This document shows positions 6,430-8,276 of a stretch of DNA of 8,276 nucleotides, in pieces. The translations under genes and the position numbers were made by a program. The notes below the pieces were generated by a model. The model saw nothing but the letters and a program-made list of their open reading frames with translations, ran no database searches and was not told where the DNA came from. Within the stretch, counting starts at the first letter, position 1. Each line of letters starts with the position of its first letter. Source of the DNA: Acidobacteria bacterium UBA7540 (GTDB lineage: Bacteria; Acidobacteriota; Terriglobia; UBA7540); contig DLMI01000119.1 in the NCBI GenBank assembly GCA_002478145.1, forward strand, positions 1 to 8,276, written 5' to 3'.

Positions 6430-6621
6430 TCACCTCCCCACGTGGATCCTGGAGAGGGAATGCAAAACTCCAAAAATATTTAGGAGCCACAAAACCACGA
6501 GAATGACCACGACAGCATTTAAGATCGACTTAATGGAGCCCGCCATCGGTATGAAGGTATTGACGAGCCAGAGGAGAACACCCACCACGATCAGAACCAC
6601 AAAGACTTGAACTAAAGGCAT
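6430..6621 (-). CDS. Small two-helix membrane protein, Thivi_2564-like
   Basis: The 63-aa product is almost entirely two hydrophobic helices (about 2-23 and 33-52) joined by NTFIPMAGSIK, with a short basic tail ending HVGR. The MPLVQVFVVLIVVGVLLWLV start, the NTxIPM loop and the second helix VVVILVVLWLLNIFGVL match my memory of the small inner-membrane family named Thivi_2564, whose function is not known. I chose the ATG at 6621: AGGAGG lies 12 bases upstream on the minus strand and the conserved N-terminus begins here. A longer open frame to 6777 only adds unrelated Arg-rich residues. It follows the peptidoglycan-binding gene by 175 bp in the same direction, in a run of small envelope genes. 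Confidence 0.82.
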   Translation of the reverse strand: MPLVQVFVVLIVVGVLLWLVNTFIPMAGSIKSILNAVVVILVVLWLLNIFGVLHSLSRIHVGR

Positions 6622-6655
6622 GATCCAATGCACCTCCTGCTTTGTATTCGGAGAC

Positions 6656-6671
6656 GGACGTCTGAACGTCC
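6656..6671 (-). promoter_or_regulatory. Leader hairpin before the small membrane gene
   Basis: On the minus strand GGACGT-TCAG-ACGTCC forms a 6-bp stem with a tetraloop, 34 bases upstream of the ATG at 6621. It lies in the 175-bp gap after the peptidoglycan-binding gene. It may be an operator or an mRNA leader structure. There is no T-run, so it is unlikely to be a terminator. Confidence 0.25.
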
Positions 6672-6759
6672 CGGTCCGACATCTGTGGCATGTTTGCCTT
6701 CCTTGTTTGGTTGAGCAGGGCTCCGCACTCCTTATTCTCAGCCTCTTCCCTCTGGTAGC

Positions 6760-6791
6760 TTCGCCGCGAGGACGCAAAAGATTGCGGCGAA
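6760..6791 (-). terminator. Weak terminator-like hairpin after the PG-binding gene
   Basis: TTCGCCGC (6760-6767) and GCGGCGAA (6784-6791) form a perfect 8-bp stem with a 16-base loop, starting 5 bases past the stop of the peptidoglycan-binding gene on the minus strand. Position suits a terminator or an mRNA 3' stabiliser. The T-run expected after the stem is missing (the sequence continues GCTACCAGAGG), so intrinsic termination is doubtful. Confidence 0.3.
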
Positions 6792-6796
6792 CTCAA

Positions 6797-7345
6797 CTAC
6801 TGCGGCTGCTTCTCGGGCTCGGGTTGCTCTTTCTTTTCGCGATCTCCGCGATCACTCTCGGGACTGACAGCTTTCTTGACTCCCTTTCCGAATTTCTTGC
6901 CTCCACGGCCCACTCCTTTACCCATTTCCTTGCCTGCCGCAACCGGCTCACCTTTCTTCATCTCGTGGCCAACCTCCTTGCCACCCTTTCCAACCTCTTG
7001 GCCCGCACCTTTAAAACTGCCGCCTGTCGATTCCGGTCCCACTCCGAGTTTGCCCGCAGTCTCGGCATCAAGGCGTCCTGTGACCGGTAGACTCTCAGAC
7101 TGCTGATATTGGCGAATACCTGCGCGGGTTTGAGGACCTAAGACGCCATCGACCGACCCCGTGTAGTAACCTTTGTCGCGCAGAGCTTCTTGCACTTTCT
7201 TAATATCGCCACGATTCAAACCCGCTTGATTCTCTTCGCCGGGGTTGACTGCGAAGGCGAGCGAGGTCAGGCTCAGACCCAACATCCCAGCCGCCAGAAA
7301 AGTGAGGACAACCCAGGTCCATAACGTTTTGCTTTTTGGAAACAT
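6797..7345 (-). CDS. Secreted peptidoglycan-binding-domain protein
   Basis: The 182-aa product starts MFPKSKT and has a classic signal peptide, with likely cleavage after AFA at 30-32. Residues 44-101 are a PG_binding_1 domain: RGDIKKVQEALRDKGYYTG, then SVDGVLGPQTRAGIRQYQQ (the DGxxGxxT-xxAI-type signature at about 66-79) and LPVTGRLDAET. The domain grips peptidoglycan non-covalently. From about 108 on the chain is Gly/Lys-rich, with repeats of the form GKEVG, GKEMGKGVGRG and GKKFGKGVKKA, and it ends in a charged Glu/Lys/Pro/Gln tail. No catalytic domain is present, so it is probably a structural or stress-related wall-binding protein. I chose the ATG at 7345 because GGAGG sits 7 bases upstream and the signal peptide begins here; the frame is open to 7480 but that stretch is unconserved. 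It neighbours other small envelope genes. Confidence 0.87.
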   Translation of the reverse strand: MFPKSKTLWTWVVLTFLAAGMLGLSLTSLAFAVNPGEENQAGLNRGDIKKVQEALRDKGYYTGSVDGVLGPQTRAGIRQYQQSESLPVTGRLDAETAGKLGVGPESTGGSFKGAGQEVGKGGKEVGHEMKKGEPVAAGKEMGKGVGRGGKKFGKGVKKAVSPESDRGDREKKEQPEPEKQPQ

Positions 7346-7593
7346 TTTGTTCCTCCATTTCAAGTGTGCTTGCGGCAGGCCGTTCATAAGCCCGCCGGAT
7401 GGCGCAGCATGACGTTTTCTGCCATGTCTGCGACGTGCAGAAGTAAAATCGGCCGCACCGCGTCCATAAGTGCTCCCCATACCTCATGCCTTGCGGGGCA
7501 AACCTCACTCCGGGTGCGCCGGCGGCTGGGATTGCCCCAGTCCCCCTCTTTGGCCACTTGCGTCTTGGGGGACGTGCGAGAGATTCCGGCAAC
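7346..7593. other. Gap upstream of the PG-binding gene
   Basis: With the decayed ORF to its right, about 375 bases (7346-7721) carry no intact gene I can defend. Several frames are open on both strands, but they are Arg/Pro-rich, lack ribosome binding sites and resemble no family. The part next to 7345 is the leader of the PG-binding gene. I saw no convincing promoter or terminator. Confidence 0.5.
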
Positions 7594-7672
7594 TCAACGA
7601 CGTTTCTCGAGGGAGAATCCCTGCCTCCCGTAACACAATGAGCAAGATCCCAACCGGTGTTGCAATTTTCAT
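7594..7672 (-). pseudogene. Decayed small membrane-protein ORF
   Basis: An ATG at 7672 follows GAGGT by 8 bases on the minus strand and opens with MKIATPVGILLIVL. This is the style of N-terminal helix seen in small acidobacterial and proteobacterial membrane proteins that read roughly MKxxTxVGIxLIVLG...YQGIxYT. In frame zero the ORF continues for 55 codons to 7505 as low-quality Pro/Arg-rich sequence. Skipping one base after the TTA codon of VL instead gives VLGRQGFSLEKRR and then a stop at 7594, which recalls the conserved Q-G-[IF] segment. I therefore read it as a frameshifted, truncated remnant. Family likeness is from memory and short, so confidence is low. Confidence 0.35.
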
Positions 7673-7721
7673 ATGGGGCTACCTCGCTTGAGCGCCTTTC
7701 GTGCCAGATGGACCGTTACAC

Positions 7722-7868
7722 TCACTCGAACAACTCATCGGGAATACGCTTGTCGGGAGCTCCCATGATCTCGTTGAGAACGTTGGTTGCCTTTTGCAGT
7801 TGGCTCTCGCTTGCGAATGCCGGCGCACAGAAGGCTAGAAACAGAAAAACCAAAGTAACCCTTTTCAT
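7722..7868 (-). pseudogene. Truncated SYLF/Ysc84-type secreted protein
   Basis: The 48-aa ORF has a good start (ATG at 7868, AGGAG 6 bases upstream) and a signal peptide ending near APAFAS. The mature part, ESQLQKATNVLNEIMGAPDK followed by RIPDELFE, closely resembles the opening of SYLF-domain (Ysc84-like) secreted proteins, which typically read xLxxAxxVLxEIMxxPDKGIPxxLLxKAxCV. Full-length members are about 200 aa and bind lipid; here a TGA comes just where the KAxCV segment should begin, and none of the three frames downstream restores a convincing SYLF domain. It is most likely a 3'-deleted stump. It could still yield a tiny secreted peptide, since start, ribosome binding site and signal peptide are intact. 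It lies 54 bp after the gene to its right. Confidence 0.65.
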
Positions 7869-7922
7869 TTGAAGCTCCTTTTTTGTACTTACACCGATCC
7901 CGAAGCTGCGCTGGATAGACCG

Positions 7923-8276
7923 TTACCTTATGACGACGCTGATTGCAATGCGAAAGCCGGGATGCACCGGGTTGTACAGGTAATAGCCGCCATCAATGTA
8001 GTCAACGTAAACTTCGTCGGTGTAGTACCAGTCTGCTGGCCACGGGTCAATGAATCCGAACCAATAGCCGCCGTACTGGAAGCGCGGATACCCGGCGACA
8101 ATCGTAGGACGGTTGATGCGGAACCTGTGTTCACGACCAAAATGGGCACGGAAACGGTCGTCAGGAATGCGACCACCGCGGTTGCCAGTGAAGCCCTGTG
8201 CCTGCTCTGCGTGTTCCTGCCGCTGTGCATGTTGTGCAGACTTGGCTTGCTGCGCTTCTTGCTTCTGCTCAGCGTG
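7923..8276 (-). CDS. Conserved hypothetical protein, 3' part
   Basis: An open frame without any ATG runs from the right edge of the window to a TAA at 7923-7925, giving the last 117 residues of a protein that begins outside. It starts in a Gln/Ala/Glu/His-rich helical stretch (about 28 residues, such as AEQKQEAQQAKSAQHAQRQ). This is followed by FTGNRGGRIPDDRFRAHFG and an aromatic-rich module with FGFIDPWPADWYYTDEVYVD (about 71-90), and it ends with YYLYNPVHPGFRIAISVVIR. The IPDDRFRAHFG and PWPxxWYYTDxVYVDY pattern recalls uncharacterised secreted proteins of Acidobacteriota; I know no function. The frame is supported by coherent composition, the aromatic motifs and the natural stop. Another frame open here on the same strand (7928-8230) is a shadow. 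Confidence 0.75.
   Translation of the reverse strand, partial: HAEQKQEAQQAKSAQHAQRQEHAEQAQGFTGNRGGRIPDDRFRAHFGREHRFRINRPTIVAGYPRFQYGGYWFGFIDPWPADWYYTDEVYVDYIDGGYYLYNPVHPGFRIAISVVIR

Noticed and set aside
7200..7592. 130-aa minus-strand ORF overlapping the PG-binding gene start
   Set aside because: It is Arg/Pro-rich, lacks a ribosome binding site and overlaps the signal peptide region of a better-supported gene in another frame.
7928..8230. 100-aa minus-strand ORF at the right edge
   Set aside because: The neighbouring frame on the same strand (7923-8276) has coherent aromatic motifs and a natural stop; this one is Thr/Ser/Ala-rich shadow sequence.

Overview
The window is GC-rich bacterial DNA. 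It fits a soil-type Gram-negative bacterium, most likely Acidobacteriota. This is inference, resting on three things: the amidase-gerM-rph-rdgB gene order combined with a copper-amine-oxidase-like amidase N-terminus; families of small secreted stress-type proteins; and gaps filled with short dispersed repeats of kinds I associate with acidobacterial genomes. No rRNA, tRNA, CRISPR array or transposase gene was seen.

Left part (25-4042, minus strand): a four-gene block, transcribed right to left, made of a zinc N-acetylmuramoyl-L-alanine amidase, a membrane-anchored GerMN-domain protein, RNase PH (rph) and the RdgB/HAM1 dITP/XTP pyrophosphatase. The first two genes are 3 bp apart, and rph follows after 68 bp. 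rdgB lies 302 bp further on, behind a gap that has collected a palindromic MITE-like element, a GC-rich palindrome and a heptamer-like tandem repeat. The order gerM-rph-rdgB matches the Bacillus subtilis order gerM-rph-ysnA as I recall it. The set joins cell-wall remodelling (amidase, GerM) to RNA 3'-end maturation (RNase PH) and nucleotide-pool cleaning (RdgB).

Middle (4043-6171): a 407-bp divergent gap holds a CACCACAGAG-type dispersed repeat in direct and inverted copies, a possible short upstream ORF with a strong ribosome binding site in front of the amidase, and weak promoter-like sequences. A plus-strand gene then encodes a 573-aa cobalamin-binding-domain radical SAM protein (CxxxCxxC) with a charged helical C-terminal extension. 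It has no recognisable pathway partner here.

Right part (6172-8276, minus strand): a loose series of small envelope or stress-type genes. From left to right they are a 63-aa two-helix membrane protein (Thivi_2564-like), a secreted peptidoglycan-binding protein with a Gly/Lys-rich repeat tail, a decayed small membrane ORF, a 48-aa stump of a SYLF/Ysc84-type secreted protein, and the 3' part of a Gln/Ala/His-rich, aromatic-rich conserved hypothetical protein that runs off the right edge. The two remnants suggest a worn accessory stress-gene cluster. I found no complete new multi-gene system. The best leads are the MITE-like element, the short ORF ahead of the amidase and the decayed cluster.
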